Source of the DNA: Granulosicoccus antarcticus IMCC3135
GTDB lineage: Bacteria; Pseudomonadota; Gammaproteobacteria; Granulosicoccales; Granulosicoccaceae
Reading direction: 5' to 3'
Length of the DNA: 64,000 nt
Assembly: GCF_002215215.1 (NCBI RefSeq)
Contig: NZ_CP018632.1
Coordinates: 5,948,501 to 6,012,500, forward strand
Shown piece by piece: positions 27,284 to 36,536 of this stretch. A model generated the notes under the pieces. It worked only from the letters and a program-made list of their open reading frames with translations. It was not told the origin of the DNA and made no database searches. The first letter of the stretch is position 1, and the number at the start of each line of letters is the position of its first letter. A program made the translations under genes and the position numbers.

Positions 27284-27304
27284 GTGACTAGAGTAGGTAG
27301 TCAC
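27284..27304 (+). promoter_or_regulatory. hairpin enclosing the leader ribosome binding site before dksA
   Basis: GTGACTA (27284-27290) and TAGTCAC (27298-27304) form a perfect 7-bp stem around the loop GAGTAGG, which is purine-rich and Shine-Dalgarno-like. The stem ends exactly at the ATG of the short leader ORF (27305). It could gate leader translation and hence dksA. Function inferred. Confidence 0.5.
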
Positions 27305-27370
27305 ATGGCAACAATCACGTCCAAGAGAGCTGCTGGCACTCGTGCCACAAAGCTTCGGGTTCGAACATGA
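27305..27370 (+). CDS. 21-residue basic leader peptide overlapping dksA start
   Basis: ATG 27305 opens MATITSKRAAGTRATKLRVRT, whose TGA stop overlaps the dksA start as ATGA (27367-27370). The peptide is strongly basic (Arg/Lys 6 of 21). The dksA start has no obvious ribosome binding site of its own, so coupling through this leader is likely. It could instead be a chance ORF; no database comparison was possible. Confidence 0.45.
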   Translation: MATITSKRAAGTRATKLRVRT

Positions 27371-28092
27371 AGACCGGAAGTACACCAGCCGCCGAAAAGG
27401 CTTCTACGGAGAATATTGCCTTGTCCCCTACCTCTGAAAACAAGCCCGCCAAGAACAAAGCCAGTAGTAAAAAAACTGCGGCTAAAAATACTGACATAGA
27501 CAACGACCAAGTCGACGCTGAAGAAGATTCAGCCGGGAAGTCAGCTTCTGCCATCGGTAGTACATCTACCTCAACGAAGGTTTCAAAAAAGAAAGTGCCT
27601 GTGTCCAAAACCAAGAAAGTTGCTGCAGCCCCTGTAGTGAACAATGATTATGATGATGATGACGGTGACGATGAGCTGGAGGTCTCCAGCAAATCCACGG
27701 TTGTCCCTTACGAGCGCGGCAACGGCCATTACATGACCAACGAGCAGCTGCAGGAATTCAGTCAGAAACTGGCCGAATGGAAGCAGCAGCTGATGGAAGA
27801 AGTGGATCGTACTGTGGGGCACATGAAAGATGATGCCACCAACTTTCCTGACCCGAACGATCGTGCCACACAGGAAGAAGAATTCAGTCTGGAACTGCGC
27901 ACCCGAGATCGGGAAAGAAAGCTGATCAAGAAAATCAACGAAGCCCAGAAGCGCATTGATGACGATGAGTATGGTTACTGCGAAACCTGTGGCATCGAAA
28001 TAGGCGTCAAACGTCTAACAGCACGCCCCACTGCCGAGCTCTGCATAGATTGCAAGACTCTGGAAGAGATCCGCGAACGTCAGACGGCCTGA
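27367..28092 (+). CDS. dksA: RNA polymerase-binding protein DksA with long N-terminal extension
   Basis: The last roughly 120 residues match DksA closely. The coiled-coil tip NFPDPNDRATQEEEFSLELR keeps the Asp-x-x-Asp-x-Ala pattern needed for function. The zinc finger has CETCG and CIDCK. DksA binds the RNA polymerase secondary channel and, with ppGpp, adjusts rRNA and amino-acid promoters. At 241 residues it is about 90 longer than E. coli DksA (151). The extra N-terminus is Lys/Ser/Ala/Asp-rich and low-complexity (PAKNKASSKKTAAKN, then NDYDDDDGDDELE) and probably disordered. gluQ follows 11 bp downstream, as in Pseudomonas. Confidence 0.93.
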   Translation: MKTGSTPAAEKASTENIALSPTSENKPAKNKASSKKTAAKNTDIDNDQVDAEEDSAGKSASAIGSTSTSTKVSKKKVPVSKTKKVAAAPVVNNDYDDDDGDDELEVSSKSTVVPYERGNGHYMTNEQLQEFSQKLAEWKQQLMEEVDRTVGHMKDDATNFPDPNDRATQEEEFSLELRTRDRERKLIKKINEAQKRIDDDEYGYCETCGIEIGVKRLTARPTAELCIDCKTLEEIRERQTA

Positions 28093-28103
28093 CACGCTTT
28101 TCG

Positions 28104-28994
28104 ATGACAGACGGTCGCTTGGAGACAGCCCCAGCGGCCAGACCGATTGGACGTTTTGCCCCCTCCCCCACAGGGGAGCTTCATTTCGGCTCGCTACTGG
28201 CGGCGCTCGCAAGTTACTGCGATGCCCGCCAGCGCAATGGCGTCTGGCAACTACGCATAGACGACATCGATGGCCCCCGATCAGTTCCGGGGTCCGCGGA
28301 TGCCATTCAGCGTAGCCTGGAGTCTCACGGTTTCCAGTGGGATGGCCCCATTTTGTGGCAAAGTCACAGAATAGAACGCTATCACGCTGCATTGGCAGCT
28401 CTGATCGACAAACAGCTTGTCTTTGCCTGCAATTGCAGCCGCCGCTCATTACCTGCCGGCCAGATCTATCCCGGACACTGCCGCAATCAACTCGTGACTC
28501 TGACGCCTGTGGCTGACCACGCCCTGAGATTACACATGCTGGGCAAGGTCGAATTTACGGATGCCGTCCAGGGTTTGCAACAATTTGACCTGAGCCTCGA
28601 TGTTGGCGATAGTATCGTCTGGCGCCGTGATCAACTGGTGTCCTATGCACTGGCATGCGCCGTGGACGATGCGGACAATGTCACTCACGTAGTGAGAGGT
28701 GCCGACTTGCTGGAAGGCACTGGAGCTCAATTGGGAATCATCAAGGCACTGGATCTGCGACCACCAGAATATGCACACCTACCGGTGGCAATGGACGTCA
28801 ACGGCGACAAACTGAGCAAGCATTCAAAGGCACCTCCCATTGATGAATTCGAACCACTGACCACCCTTGCACAGGCCTGGCAAGCGTTGGGACAGATAGA
28901 CATTGAAGCCAGCAGCGTCACAGAATTCTGGAGCCAGGCTATCAGCCACTGGCAAATGGCGCGCGTACCCAGAGTACGTCGGATCACCGTGTGA
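28104..28994 (+). CDS. gluQ: glutamyl-Q tRNA(Asp) synthetase
   Basis: 296 residues from ATG 28104; an upstream in-frame ATG lies inside dksA and is less likely. The class-I synthetase core has RFAPSPTGELHFGSLLAAL (HIGH-like region). The zinc ligands are in CNCSRR and YPGHCRN, and the KMSKS-like loop is KLSKHSK. It lacks the anticodon-binding domain of GltX. It glutamylates queuosine in tRNA-Asp. The dksA-gluQ pairing is conserved in gammaproteobacteria. Confidence 0.95.
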   Translation: MTDGRLETAPAARPIGRFAPSPTGELHFGSLLAALASYCDARQRNGVWQLRIDDIDGPRSVPGSADAIQRSLESHGFQWDGPILWQSHRIERYHAALAALIDKQLVFACNCSRRSLPAGQIYPGHCRNQLVTLTPVADHALRLHMLGKVEFTDAVQGLQQFDLSLDVGDSIVWRRDQLVSYALACAVDDADNVTHVVRGADLLEGTGAQLGIIKALDLRPPEYAHLPVAMDVNGDKLSKHSKAPPIDEFEPLTTLAQAWQALGQIDIEASSVTEFWSQAISHWQMARVPRVRRITV

Positions 28995-29191
28995 ACCAAA
29001 GTGCACCACCAACAGACCATAGTCTGCTGATCTGCCTGCTGGCATTATTTCTGGTCAACTCGCCGTTCAATCAGTGGTGGTCAACACTCACCCTGCCCTG
29101 GTATGCCATGTACCTTCCCTGGCTGCTGATCATCGTACTAGTGGCTATCAACCAGCACAGACTTCAACGGAAGCAAGACGGTGGGGATTGA
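28991..29191 (+). CDS. small CbrX-like membrane protein
   Basis: 66 residues from GTG 28991, overlapping the gluQ stop by 4 bp (GTGA) and the histidine kinase gene by 11 bp. It has two hydrophobic segments (SLLICLLALFLVN and MYLPWLLIIVLVAI) separated by NQWWSTLTLPWY. Size, membrane nature and position between gluQ and cbrA match the small gene (cbrX) in Pseudomonas. Its role is not established. Confidence 0.8.
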   Translation: MNQSAPPTDHSLLICLLALFLVNSPFNQWWSTLTLPWYAMYLPWLLIIVLVAINQHRLQRKQDGGD

Positions 29192-32114
29192 TCTTGCGTT
29201 TCTGTTTGCCATCGCCCTCAGCTACCTGGGCCTTCTGTTTGTCATCGCCTGGTGCACCGAACGTGGCTGGCTGCCTGACCGACTCGTTCGTTCACCCCTG
29301 GTTTATTCATTATCGCTCGGCGTCTACGCCACCTCCTGGACCTATTACGGTAGCGTTGGCCTGGCCGATCGCAGCGGGTTTGCCTTCCTCAACATCTACC
29401 TGGGGCTCACCGGCGCCTTCATCCTGGGACCCTATCTGCTAAGGCCCATTCTGCGATTGTGCCGTGAGCATCAACTCACATCGATTGCCGATCTGCTGGC
29501 CTTTCGCTACGGCGGTAGAGCAACGGGTTTTGCAGTCACACTGTTCATGCTCATCGGTATCCTGCCCTATATATCCTTGCAGATCAGAGCTGTCACCGAA
29601 TCCATACAGATACTCAGTCAGCAAGCTCCACCCAATCTGCTTGCACTGGTTTTCTGCGCCGTCATTACCATATTCGCCATCCTGTTCGGTGCTCGTCACC
29701 TGACGCCTCGGGAGAAACATCGTGGCCTGGTCGTGGCCATCGCTTTCGAATCCGCCATCAAACTGATTGCCATGGTCATTGCCGGACTGTTTGCAGTCAC
29801 TCAGGTATTCGACTCTCCCATGGCCATGAGTCAATGGGCCAGCAAACAACCTGAGATGTTGAATGCACTGTACTCGCCGGCCACCACCGGTCTCTGGCCC
29901 ACCTTGCTGCTGCTCTCGTTCTGCGCAGCCTTTACGTTGCCACGTCAATATCACATGACGTTTGCCGAGAATGAAACCCCACGGCACCTGAACACCGCCT
30001 ACTGGCTTTTCCCGCTATATCTGCTGATACTCAACCTGCCGATCATCCCCATTCTGTTTGCCGGACGATTTCTTTCCCTGCCCATGGAATCGGATTTCTA
30101 TGTACTGGGAATGACCTTGACACTGGGTCGGGAATGGTTGGCCATACTGGTTTTTCTGGGTGGTTTGTCTGCTGCCAGCGCCATGATGATAGTTACCACG
30201 CTTGCACTATCATCCATGTGCATGAATCATTTTCTGCTGCCCGCAACGCTGGCCACCAACCGACCTCGGGACTTCTATCGACGCCTGCTCTGGGGCCGTC
30301 GCATGATCATTACTGCCATCATCGGGGCCGGCTACGGGTTCTATATCATCATCGAACTACAGGATGGCCTGGCCAGTCTTGGCTTGATATCCTTTGTCGC
30401 AGCAGCCCAGCTACTGCCCGGTGTTTTCGGCGTATTGTTCTGGCCACGTGCCACCCAGGCCGGCTTCATTACCGGCCTGACAGCAGGCTCATGCGTGTGG
30501 TTCTTGCTGTTGATATTGCCATTGATAGACAGCCGTATCGTGCCAACTGAATGGGTTGCACCTGGCATCGATATCTGGACACTGACCACATTCTGCACCT
30601 TGAGTATCAACGCCTTTCTGTTCATTGTTGGCTCACTATTGAGCCAGCCGACCGATGAAGAACTTGCCGCAGCACAGGCCGCCAATGAGCATTCTGCTCT
30701 GACAGCATCAGGGGCCACCATTGCACAATCGGTGGTTCACTATCGCTATGCACTGCGCCAGGCACTGGGCGGCAGAGTGGCGCGCGACGAAATCGATCGC
30801 GCTCTACAGGAAACCGGCATTCGCAAGGATGAAACACGACGCTCAGAACTGCGCGTTCTGCACGATCGACTGGAGCGAAACCTGACAGGTCTGCTAGGCC
30901 CCACCCTGGCACGCGAAATCCTGCGCCGCCAGCCCGGCAGTCACGAAGGCCTGCTCAGCAATACGCTTGATGCCCGCATGCTGGAGCGCCGCCTGCAATC
31001 GTCACGCGAGCAGATGCGCGGCCTGACCAAGCAAATCGATGATCTGCGCCAGTACCTGCAGGATGTGCTGCGACAGCTGCCATTGGGGGTGTGTTCCATT
31101 TCGGCCAATGGGCAGATCTATATCTGGAACTCGGCCATGCACAAACTGACCGGGATCGACGAACGGGATGCCTACGACAAGCCACTGGATCAACTGCAGG
31201 CCCCCTGGGGTCTCTTGTTGTCAAACTTTGCACTCTCGAGCGATAAACACCAGATTCGTCGCAAGGCTTTTCCGGGCGATCGACCAGTCACCATCAACCT
31301 TCACAAAGCGGACATTGGTGCTGATATCGGCATGCCGATCGGTCAGGCCGATGCTCTGGTCGGCCAAGTCATCCTGATGGAGGATCGCACCGAACTGGAC
31401 ACACTCGAAGCCGAGCTGGCACACAGTGAACGCCTGGCTTCCATAGGGCGACTGGCTGCAGGTGTCGCCCATGAAATCGGCAACCCACTGACTGGCATCG
31501 CAAGTATTGCCCAGAATCTTCATTATGAAGTGTCTGACAATGAATCAGCACCTGTCATACGCGAGCAAACAGACGACATCCTGACTCAGGTTGGCCGAAT
31601 CAACTCCATTGTCCGCTCACTGTTGACGTTCTCACATGCCGACGCGGTCACCGACACGCCCTATGAAGTAGTGGATGTAACACAACGAGTCAATGAAGCC
31701 GTTCGCCTGATCAAACTCTCTCCCGACTTGCGCCGGCTCTCGATTCAGACATCCATGCCCGAGTCGGTATTGGTCTACGGTGATGCCAATCTGCTGATGC
31801 AGGTCTTCGTCAATCTTGTCAATAATGCCTGTGATGCCTCACCTGACGGCGCCACCATTCACGTTCAAGGTTTCATACACGATAATGAACTGACCGTAGA
31901 GACAATTGACGAAGGCAGTGGGGTCAGCCCTGAAGCCCGTGAACAGATGTTCGAACCCTTTTTTACCACCAAGGCCGTTGGCCAAGGCACCGGACTGGGA
32001 CTGTCGCTGGCCTACAGCATCGTTGCCAATCACAAGGGTCGCCTGCGAATTGGCGATAGTGAACAAGGCACGCGTATGATTGTCACTCTGCCTTTGTATA
32101 ACGCCGCCTCATGA
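29181..32114 (+). CDS. cbrA: CbrA-like sensor histidine kinase with Na+/solute symporter domain
   Basis: 977 residues from GTG 29181. The first roughly 500 residues are multi-pass and SSS-transporter-like (VYSLSLGVYATSWTYYGSVG, FAFLNIYLGLTGAFILGPYL). A linker and PAS-like domain follow (about 610-740, LGVCSISANGQIYIWNSAMH). The kinase core has the H-box RLAAGVAHEIGNPLTGI with phospho-His764, the N-box FVNLVNNACDASPDG, and G-boxes DEGSGVSPE and GTGLGLSLAYSIV. In Pseudomonas CbrA senses carbon/nitrogen status and may move solute (histidine). The response regulator gene overlaps its stop by 4 bp, and acs follows, which fits control of carbon use. Confidence 0.9.
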   Translation: MGIDLAFLFAIALSYLGLLFVIAWCTERGWLPDRLVRSPLVYSLSLGVYATSWTYYGSVGLADRSGFAFLNIYLGLTGAFILGPYLLRPILRLCREHQLTSIADLLAFRYGGRATGFAVTLFMLIGILPYISLQIRAVTESIQILSQQAPPNLLALVFCAVITIFAILFGARHLTPREKHRGLVVAIAFESAIKLIAMVIAGLFAVTQVFDSPMAMSQWASKQPEMLNALYSPATTGLWPTLLLLSFCAAFTLPRQYHMTFAENETPRHLNTAYWLFPLYLLILNLPIIPILFAGRFLSLPMESDFYVLGMTLTLGREWLAILVFLGGLSAASAMMIVTTLALSSMCMNHFLLPATLATNRPRDFYRRLLWGRRMIITAIIGAGYGFYIIIELQDGLASLGLISFVAAAQLLPGVFGVLFWPRATQAGFITGLTAGSCVWFLLLILPLIDSRIVPTEWVAPGIDIWTLTTFCTLSINAFLFIVGSLLSQPTDEELAAAQAANEHSALTASGATIAQSVVHYRYALRQALGGRVARDEIDRALQETGIRKDETRRSELRVLHDRLERNLTGLLGPTLAREILRRQPGSHEGLLSNTLDARMLERRLQSSREQMRGLTKQIDDLRQYLQDVLRQLPLGVCSISANGQIYIWNSAMHKLTGIDERDAYDKPLDQLQAPWGLLLSNFALSSDKHQIRRKAFPGDRPVTINLHKADIGADIGMPIGQADALVGQVILMEDRTELDTLEAELAHSERLASIGRLAAGVAHEIGNPLTGIASIAQNLHYEVSDNESAPVIREQTDDILTQVGRINSIVRSLLTFSHADAVTDTPYEVVDVTQRVNEAVRLIKLSPDLRRLSIQTSMPESVLVYGDANLLMQVFVNLVNNACDASPDGATIHVQGFIHDNELTVETIDEGSGVSPEAREQMFEPFFTTKAVGQGTGLGLSLAYSIVANHKGRLRIGDSEQGTRMIVTLPLYNAAS

Positions 32115-33433
32115 AACGCATACTGCTGGTCGAAGACGAGGAAGTCATTCTCAAGGCCTTGCGTCGCCTGCTGGAACGCAACCACTTCCATGTCGAGACA
32201 GCCACAACGGTTGAGCAGGCAATAGCCGCACAGCCTCAATCCTTTGATCTGGTATTGGCCGATCTGCGCCTGCCCGGCGCCGAGGGCACCAGCGTCATCC
32301 CCCTGGCCGACCCGGTGCCGGTCATCATCATGACCAGCCATGCCAGCGTACGCTCAGCGGTTGACGCCATGCGTCACGGGGCTATTGACTATATTGCCAA
32401 ACCGTTTGATCACGACGAACTGCTCATGGTCATCAACCGTGCGTTGATGCAAAACCTGATGCAGGCGCAGAATCGGGCTTTACGCCTGGATGTGCAGCGT
32501 ACCAGCCCCTTGCAACAACACGTTCGAGGTACGGTGCTTGAGGATATGCTCAACTCACTGACCGATCTGCGGGATACGCAACGCTTCCTGCACCTGCACG
32601 GAGAGTGGGGAACTGACCGGGAAGGCCTGGCACGGCTCATTCACGCCAATGGCTGCCGGCGAGAAGCCCCTTTCGTGGTTGCCGATATTGGCATCGATAC
32701 CGCCTCGAGCGATGCGATTGCACTACTGGGCAGCAGCGGAGAGGTTCCGCGCGACGGCTTGCCACCGGGCGGTCTATTGCAGGCAGCACACAATGGCACC
32801 CTGGTACTGCGGCATCCCGAACAACTCCAGCCAGAGCTACAACTGCAACTAGCCAGTGTGCTCGTGCAAGGCAGCATCAATCTGCCAGGCACTAGTCGTC
32901 AGCGCTCCATCAACGTCAAGATCATCACGATTGCACATGATTCTATCGAACAACTCGAATCCGATAACACCCTGATTCCGGAACTGGCCGAGCTCTTTGT
33001 CAACGATCAGTTCTCCGTACCTCCGCTACGGCTAAGGCGCGACGACATATTGCCTCTGGCCTGCCAGCAACTACGCGTCATCGAACGACGTCATGGCTGT
33101 CGACGCCTGAAACTATCGGTCGACGCCGAAGCCTCTTTACGCGCCAATGACTGGCCGGGCAACGTCATGGAGCTGGACAATGTCATCACCCGAGCGGTAT
33201 TCGTAACAAACGGCAATACCATTACCAGCGAGGACCTGGGTTTCTCTCACGGTGCGACCGGCAGTCGCGATCTCAGCCTCGATGAGTACTTCCGCTACTT
33301 CGTTCTGCATAACCAGTTAACGTTATCAGAGACAGAACTGGCAGCCCGACTAGGTATCAGCCGGAAGGCTCTCTGGGAGCGTCGCCAGAAAATGAATCTG
33401 CTGCGCGAGAGCGCTGAAAGCGTTTCGCCCTGA
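32111..33433 (+). CDS. CbrB-like response regulator with degenerate sigma-54 AAA+ domain
   Basis: 440 residues. The receiver is intact: acidic pocket E8/D9, phospho-Asp51 ([10 protein letters not shown]), T75, K97 (IAKPF). A C-terminal Fis-type helix-turn-helix is present ([20 protein letters not shown]). The middle AAA+ domain keeps the outline of NtrC but lacks its working parts. Walker A reads GEWGTDREG (about 164-172) instead of GESGTGKE, so the Lys is gone. The GAFTGA loop is replaced ([13 protein letters not shown]). Walker B reads GTLVLRHPE with no Asp-Glu. The FREDLYYRL region is absent and the sensor-II Arg is Met (WPGNVMEL). It probably cannot hydrolyse ATP or remodel sigma-54 polymerase and may act as a plain DNA-binding regulator. 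It follows the CbrA-like kinase with a 4-bp overlap. Confidence 0.9.
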   Translation: MKRILLVEDEEVILKALRRLLERNHFHVETATTVEQAIAAQPQSFDLVLADLRLPGAEGTSVIPLADPVPVIIMTSHASVRSAVDAMRHGAIDYIAKPFDHDELLMVINRALMQNLMQAQNRALRLDVQRTSPLQQHVRGTVLEDMLNSLTDLRDTQRFLHLHGEWGTDREGLARLIHANGCRREAPFVVADIGIDTASSDAIALLGSSGEVPRDGLPPGGLLQAAHNGTLVLRHPEQLQPELQLQLASVLVQGSINLPGTSRQRSINVKIITIAHDSIEQLESDNTLIPELAELFVNDQFSVPPLRLRRDDILPLACQQLRVIERRHGCRRLKLSVDAEASLRANDWPGNVMELDNVITRAVFVTNGNTITSEDLGFSHGATGSRDLSLDEYFRYFVLHNQLTLSETELAARLGISRKALWERRQKMNLLRESAESVSP

Positions 33434-33511
33434 ATGATTTGTCGTATTGCTACAACAATCACAGACTAAAATCAATACTCTCAGAGACTTGGATTTACCA
33501 CGCTCGTTTGT

Positions 33512-33539
33512 TTGACTCTAACTTTTGTGAGGGTACACT
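33512..33539 (+). promoter_or_regulatory. sigma-70-type promoter for acs
   Basis: TTGACT (33512-33517) and TACACT (33534-33539) are separated by 16 bp and lie 32 bp before the acs ATG. Both hexamers are one or two changes from consensus. No sigma-54 type GG-N10-GC element was seen nearby, in line with the degenerate CbrB-like regulator. Confidence 0.55.
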
Positions 33540-33570
33540 GCCGTCATCAGCCTCAACTAAAGACATTCGT

Positions 33571-35523
33571 ATGTCGACAGATCATATCTACCCCGTTTCT
33601 ACCGAATTTGCGGAGTCAGCCTATATCGACGAAGCACGCTACGAGGAGATGTACGCACGCTCAATGGATGATTCCGATGAGTTCTGGGCTGAGCAGGCGG
33701 AAGAGTTCATAGATTGGTTCAAGCCCTGGGAAACGGTTCAGGAATGGGATTTTCACACCGGAGATATCAAATGGTTCGATGGCGCCAAGCTCAACGTGTC
33801 CTACAACTGCCTTGATCGCCACCTGGAAAAACGTGCTAACCAGACAGCCATCATCTGGGAAGGCGACGATCCCAGTGAGTCCCGCCACATTACCTACGCA
33901 GAGCTTCACGACGAGGTTTGCCGATTCTCCAATGCTCTGAAAGGTATCGGTATCAAGAAAGGTGACCGGGTCTGCATTTATATGCCAATGATTCCCGAAG
34001 CTGCCGTTGCAATGCTTTCCTGCGCTCGAATCGGTGCCGTTCATTCGATCGTATTTGGTGGCTTTTCACCAGATGCTCTCAAGAATCGCATCAACGACTC
34101 GGCCTGCTCTCTCATCATTACGGCTGATCAGGGCATGCGCGGCGGCCGCAAGTTGCCACTCAAAGCCAATGCAGACATTGCCTGTGACAAGGCCGAATCT
34201 GTCAAACGTATGGTCGTGGTAAAGCGCGGCGGTGAGGGTGTTGACTGGAAAGACGGGCGCGACCTCTGGTATCACGAACTTATTTCCGGCGCCTCCAACG
34301 ATTGCCCAGCTGTCGAGATGGACTCAGAAGACCCGCTCTTCATCCTCTACACGTCAGGCTCCACCGGCACTCCCAAGGGGGTTCTGCATACCAGCGGTGG
34401 CTACATCCTCTATGCCGCCATGACGCACAAATACGTGTTCGATTACAAGGATGGTGAGGTTTACTGGTGCTCTGCCGATGTGGGCTGGGTCACCGGACAC
34501 TCCTACATTGTCTATGGGCCTCTGGCCAACGGCGCCACCACCCTCATGTTCGAAGGCATCCCGACCTACCCCACGGTCAGTCGTTTCTGGGAAGTCATCG
34601 AAAAGCACAAGGTCAATACGTTCTACACCGCACCCACCGCTATCCGTGCCTTGATGGCTCAAGGTGATGAGCCGGTCACCTCAATCGACAAAAGCTCTCT
34701 GCGTTTGCTGGGCAGTGTCGGTGAACCCATCAACCCCGAAGCCTGGGAATGGTATTCAAAAGTTGTTGGTGAATCGCGTTGCCCAGTCATTGATACCTGG
34801 TGGCAAACTGAAACCGGCGGCATCCTCATCTCACCCTTGCCAGGAGCGACGCCCCTGAAACCGGGCTCGGTATGCAAACCGTTCTTCGGCGTAGAGCCGG
34901 CTTTAGTCGATGAGCAGGGAAATATTCTCGAAGGCCCCAACTCAGGCAACCTTGTCATCACACGCCCCTGGCCCGGTATGATGCGCTCGGTTTATGGTGA
35001 CCATGACCGGTTCAGGGACACCTACTTTTCCATGTACCCCGGTTACTACTTCACGGGGGACGGCGCACGTCGGGATGAGGATGGCTATTACTGGATAACC
35101 GGCAGAGTCGATGACGTATTGAACGTCTCCGGCCATCGCCTTGGCACTGCAGAAATCGAAAGCGCACTGGTGCTGCATGAAGCAGTCGCCGAAGCCGCCG
35201 TGGTTGGTTACTCACACCCTGTCAAGGGTCAAGGCATTTATGCCTATGTAACGCTGATGAACAATGCTGAACCCAGCGATGAACTCAAAGCGGACCTGAT
35301 CCGACATGTCCGTGCTGAAGTGGGCCCGGTTGCCACCCCCGACCTGCTGCAATGGGCACCCGGTTTGCCCAAGACCCGCTCAGGCAAGATCATGCGCCGC
35401 ATTTTGCGCAAGATTGCCGAGGATGATGTCTCAAGCCTTGGTGATATTTCAACACTGGCAGACCCTGGTGTCGTCGATGGTTTGGTGGAACATCGGGAAA
35501 ACCAGGCCTGCGAGTCAGCATAA
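33571..35523 (+). CDS. acs: acetyl-CoA synthetase
   Basis: 650 residues from ATG 33571, the standard length (E. coli 652). A longer in-frame extension to 33439 contains the promoter and is not coding. Motifs: acyl-adenylate core [51 protein letters not shown], and [15 protein letters not shown] with the acetylatable Lys. It makes acetyl-CoA from acetate, ATP and CoA. It lies just after the CbrAB-like genes. Confidence 0.97.
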   Translation: MSTDHIYPVSTEFAESAYIDEARYEEMYARSMDDSDEFWAEQAEEFIDWFKPWETVQEWDFHTGDIKWFDGAKLNVSYNCLDRHLEKRANQTAIIWEGDDPSESRHITYAELHDEVCRFSNALKGIGIKKGDRVCIYMPMIPEAAVAMLSCARIGAVHSIVFGGFSPDALKNRINDSACSLIITADQGMRGGRKLPLKANADIACDKAESVKRMVVVKRGGEGVDWKDGRDLWYHELISGASNDCPAVEMDSEDPLFILYTSGSTGTPKGVLHTSGGYILYAAMTHKYVFDYKDGEVYWCSADVGWVTGHSYIVYGPLANGATTLMFEGIPTYPTVSRFWEVIEKHKVNTFYTAPTAIRALMAQGDEPVTSIDKSSLRLLGSVGEPINPEAWEWYSKVVGESRCPVIDTWWQTETGGILISPLPGATPLKPGSVCKPFFGVEPALVDEQGNILEGPNSGNLVITRPWPGMMRSVYGDHDRFRDTYFSMYPGYYFTGDGARRDEDGYYWITGRVDDVLNVSGHRLGTAEIESALVLHEAVAEAAVVGYSHPVKGQGIYAYVTLMNNAEPSDELKADLIRHVRAEVGPVATPDLLQWAPGLPKTRSGKIMRRILRKIAEDDVSSLGDISTLADPGVVDGLVEHRENQACESA

Positions 35524-35533
35524 GACAGACTCA

Positions 35534-35555
35534 CGAGCCCGTTAAATCGGGCTCG
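35534..35555 (+). terminator. hairpin between acs and the convergent tlpA gene
   Basis: CGAGCCCG (35534-35541) pairs perfectly with CGGGCTCG (35548-35555) around a TTAAAT loop. It lies 10 bp after the acs stop and before the end of the convergent thioredoxin gene. There is no long T-run on either side, so it may be a weak or bidirectional terminator. Confidence 0.6.
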
Positions 35556-35577
35556 CTAATCGAGTTACAGAGAAGAT

Positions 35578-36087
35578 CTATTCCTGTAACTCGATAATTT
35601 TGGCAAGCAACTCTTCTTCATGCCACTCACGAGGCCCCAGCGCTTCATAGACCACCTGACCCTCGGCATCGACCACGATAGTCGTCGGCAGTGCACTGAC
35701 TGACCAGTTGGCAAGGCTGTTCCCATCTCCCAGTAAAACCGGGAAGTCGATGGGAATCTTGCCAAGAAAGGTATCGATGGCTTCCCGACCTTCACCGGCA
35801 TTAATTGCCAGCATGCCCACGCCCTGCTCTTCCAGAACCTGCCATGCCTGATTCATGGATGGAATTTCTTCCACACAGGGTGGGCACCAGGTTGCCCAGA
35901 AATTGATGACCCAGACCTTGCCCTTGAGAGTGTCTTTCTGCCACTGCCCGGCATCCACGGAGGCAAGATCGAACTCCGGCAGTGAACGATCCACCTCTGC
36001 CAGCCGTGAGTCGGCATGCAACGCCTGACTGCCAAAAAGTAGCTGAGCGACCAGAAGAACGGCAAAACCTTGTCGGATAAAGCTCAC
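35578..36087 (-). CDS. TlpA-family thiol-disulfide oxidoreductase
   Basis: 169 residues from GTG 36087, overlapping the msrB stop (GTGA). A signal peptide is clear (GFAVLLVAQLLFGSQALHA). The thioredoxin fold has INFWATWCPPCVEEIPSM (Cys68 and Cys71) and the cis-Pro segment SALPTTIVVDAEGQV. It should act in the periplasm in reducing or shuffling disulfides. Coupling to msrB suggests a link to oxidative protein repair, but MsrB itself has no signal peptide. Confidence 0.92.
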   Translation of the reverse strand: MSFIRQGFAVLLVAQLLFGSQALHADSRLAEVDRSLPEFDLASVDAGQWQKDTLKGKVWVINFWATWCPPCVEEIPSMNQAWQVLEEQGVGMLAINAGEGREAIDTFLGKIPIDFPVLLGDGNSLANWSVSALPTTIVVDAEGQVVYEALGPREWHEEELLAKIIELQE

Positions 36088-36485
36088 TTGCGCTCCTTGA
36101 AATCGAGTGATGCAGAATTGATACAGTAACGAAGTCCGGTCTTTTCAGGCGGACCATCTGGAAAGACATGCCCCAGATGTGCACCACAGGCATCGCACAT
36201 CACCTCGGTTCTGTGCATACCCAGCGTAGTGTCTACTTCTTCGTCAATCACGGTCTCGCTCGCCGGCTTATAGAAACTCGGCCAGCCACAACCAGCATCG
36301 AACTTGTGTTCGGACTCAAACAACGGCTCACCACAGCAGACACACACATAAGTGCCATCCTCCGTATGTGCATTGAATTTGCCCGAGAATGGTGCCTCGG
36401 TTCCTTTGCCCCGTGCCACTTTCAATTGGGTGGCTGTCAAGGTTTTGGCCCATTCTTCCAGAGTTTTTTCTACCTTACGAGTCAC
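36084..36485 (-). CDS. msrB: peptide-methionine (R)-S-oxide reductase MsrB
   Basis: 133 residues. Structural zinc is bound by two CxxC pairs (C48/C51 and C97/C100). The catalytic Cys121 lies in GLRYCINSASLDF, with other motifs GCGWPSFYKP and HLGHVFPDGP. It repairs methionine-R-sulfoxide. The start is GTG 36485 with GGAGAG a few bases upstream. Confidence 0.96.
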   Translation of the reverse strand: MTRKVEKTLEEWAKTLTATQLKVARGKGTEAPFSGKFNAHTEDGTYVCVCCGEPLFESEHKFDAGCGWPSFYKPASETVIDEEVDTTLGMHRTEVMCDACGAHLGHVFPDGPPEKTGLRYCINSASLDFKERK

Positions 36486-36525
36486 GCTTCTCTCCTCTTT
36501 GCTTCCAGCCTACCTTCAGTGCCCG

Positions 36526-36531
36526 TATAAT
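36526..36531 (+). promoter_or_regulatory. perfect -10 hexamer abutting the smr start
   Basis: TATAAT at 36526-36531 lies only 5 bp before the GTG at 36537; a weak -35 (TTCCAG, 36503-36508) is 17 bp upstream. If used, transcription would begin at or inside the first codon, giving a leaderless message or translation from the internal ATG 36570. Confidence 0.4.
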
Positions 36532-36536
36532 AGGGT

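Noticed and set aside
33439-33570. 44-codon N-terminal extension of acs
   Set aside because: It contains a sigma-70-type promoter and makes the enzyme longer than the family.
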